From: Lautropia sp.
GTDB taxonomy: Bacteria; Pseudomonadota; Gammaproteobacteria; Burkholderiales; Burkholderiaceae_E
Assembly: GCA_013813615.1 (NCBI GenBank)
Contig: JACCRJ010000007.1
Location: forward strand, 1 to 7,146
Direction: 5' to 3'
Length of the DNA: 7,146 bases
Below the pieces are notes generated by a model that saw only the letters and a program-made list of their open reading frames with translations, was not told the DNA's origin and made no database searches. This document shows positions 5,939 through 7,146 of the stretch, piece after piece (the first letter of the stretch is position 1; every line of letters starts with the position of its first letter). The position numbers were made by a program, and so were the translations under genes.

Positions 5939-7066
5939 ATGAAGTCGACTAATCCAGATGCCGGCTCGGATCTGACGCCGCAGGTGGAGAGGTTGCTCTC
6001 GGTGCTGCTCGAGCAGGCGACGGACCACGCGATGTTGCTTTTCGGGGTCGATGAGCGAGTCCTTTGGGCCAGCCCCGGGGCAGAAACGATCCTGGGTCGG
6101 AGTTGCGAGGAACTGGTGGGCGTCGCCGCCGCCGACATGTTCCTGCAGGAGGATGTCGAGTTGGGCATCCCCGAGCAGGAATTCGAGATTGCCCGAAGTC
6201 GAGGCAGCGCCGAGGATGACCGATGGTCCCAGCGGCCGGACGGATCACGTTTTTGGGCTACCGGACTGGCTTATGCGCTTCGGGACCGTGGGGGCGAGAT
6301 CATCGGCTACGGCAAGATCATCCAGAACCGCACCGACTGGAAGCTTCGCCAGGAGACGATCGTCAACCGCCTGCGCGCAGTCACCGACCTGGACGCACAC
6401 AAGAACACCCTGATCGCGACGCTTGCGCATGAGCTTCGCAATCCGCTCGCGCCACTGATGAACGCGACGAGCATGCTGCGCGAGGGAATGCCCGCCGACT
6501 ATCCCATCCGCCTGATCGAGCGCCAGGTGGATTTCATCCAGCGGCTGGTGGACGACTTGCTGGAGGCGACGCGCGCGAGCGCAGGCAAGCTGGAGCTCAA
6601 ACGCGAGCGTCTGCTGCTGCAGGACGTGATCACGGCAGCGGTCGAGACGGTCCGCCCGCTGCTGGAGCGGCATTTGCATAAAATCGATCTTCTCGCCACG
6701 CCCGGCCCCATCTTCGTCAACGCCGATACGATACGGCTGCAGCAAGTGTTCTCGAACCTGCTGTCCAATGCCGCCAAGTACACCCACGACGGTGGAAACA
6801 TCTGGGTCAGAGCGACGACGGAGGACACCGACGCCGTTGTGCGGATCGAGGACAACGGCATCGGCATCGCGCCTGACATGCTGCTGCACATCTTCGAGCT
6901 GTTCGCCCAGGTTCGCACGCCTGCCACCCCGGATGGCGGCCTCGGGATCGGGCTGTCCCTGGTGAAGGAACTGGTCAATCTTCATGGCGGCAGCGTGCAG
7001 GCGAACAGCGACGGTATCGGCAAGGGCAGTGTCTTCATCGTCCGACTGCCGCTGGCGCAGACCTGA
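5939..7066 (+). CDS. Soluble PAS-domain sensor histidine kinase
   Basis: The 375-residue protein has no membrane helix, so it senses a cytoplasmic signal. A PAS domain spans about 20-135 (LLFGVDERVLWASPGAETIL at its start, GYGKIIQNRTD at its end), followed by a short coiled linker. The HisKA dimerisation domain at about 152-218 carries the phosphoacceptor His164 in AHELRNPL. The HATPase domain at about 260-372 shows the N box (FSNLLSNAAKYT, with Asn277), the G1 box DNGIGI at 305-310, the F box FELF at 319-322 and the G2 box GLGIGLSLVK at 334-343, so catalysis should be intact. The protein ends at IVRLPLAQT, exactly where related hybrid kinases continue into a receiver. No in-frame alternative start is seen close upstream, and the ribosome site is weak. 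No response regulator directly follows; the orphan receiver at 2731-3120 is a candidate partner. The ligand is unknown. Confidence 0.92.
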   Translation: MKSTNPDAGSDLTPQVERLLSVLLEQATDHAMLLFGVDERVLWASPGAETILGRSCEELVGVAAADMFLQEDVELGIPEQEFEIARSRGSAEDDRWSQRPDGSRFWATGLAYALRDRGGEIIGYGKIIQNRTDWKLRQETIVNRLRAVTDLDAHKNTLIATLAHELRNPLAPLMNATSMLREGMPADYPIRLIERQVDFIQRLVDDLLEATRASAGKLELKRERLLLQDVITAAVETVRPLLERHLHKIDLLATPGPIFVNADTIRLQQVFSNLLSNAAKYTHDGGNIWVRATTEDTDAVVRIEDNGIGIAPDMLLHIFELFAQVRTPATPDGGLGIGLSLVKELVNLHGGSVQANSDGIGKGSVFIVRLPLAQT

Positions 7067-7146
7067 AGCTCAGCCTCCGACGATCCGCTCTGCTTTCATA
7101 CAACTCCAGCTCGACTTCGAGAACGGCGGCTCGGGCGGTCTGGCGC

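Noticed and set aside
7067..7146. Possible end of a minus-strand gene at the right edge
   Set aside because: Short frames are open to the edge (one ends with a stop at 7070-7072), but 80 bases give too little to show coding or any family.

Overview
The window is GC-rich, densely coding DNA, and its codon use and protein families suggest a chromosome or accessory region of a proteobacterium, most likely beta (Burkholderiales/Rhodocyclales-like). This is an inference: no rRNA, tRNA or housekeeping marker is present. I see no CRISPR array, transposase, integrase or tRNA.

Left part (1-2730): a copper-resistance module. The window opens inside the last part of a MerR-family metal sensor, recognisable by its CueR-type C-X7-C metal-binding loop. 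It is followed 37 bases later, on the same strand, by a full-length Cu(I)-type P1B ATPase (copA-like) whose N-terminus carries a YHS domain and a zinc-ribbon-like heavy-metal-binding domain instead of CxxC HMA domains. A GC-rich hairpin lies between this gene and the next, convergent one.

Middle part (2731-4255): small genes. They are a single-domain response regulator (minus strand) that looks like the detached receiver of a hybrid histidine kinase; a small charged protein (plus) whose start region carries a perfect 15-bp tandem duplication of a Shine-Dalgarno-plus-ATG unit; a minus-strand gene that reads as one protein only if a single-base frameshift is corrected; and a possible proline-rich 61-residue protein.

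Right part (4256-7146): a minus-strand lipoprotein/alpha-beta hydrolase pair that is probably one operon, a small helical protein of unknown function (minus), and, divergent from it, a soluble PAS histidine kinase. The kinase ends exactly where hybrid kinases of its kind continue into a linker and receiver, so the orphan receiver at 2731-3120 is a reasonable but unproven partner.

No obviously new multi-gene system is visible. The most informative oddities are the frameshifted gene, the duplicated translation-start module, the split kinase/receiver pair, and the unusual C-terminal tail on the metal sensor.
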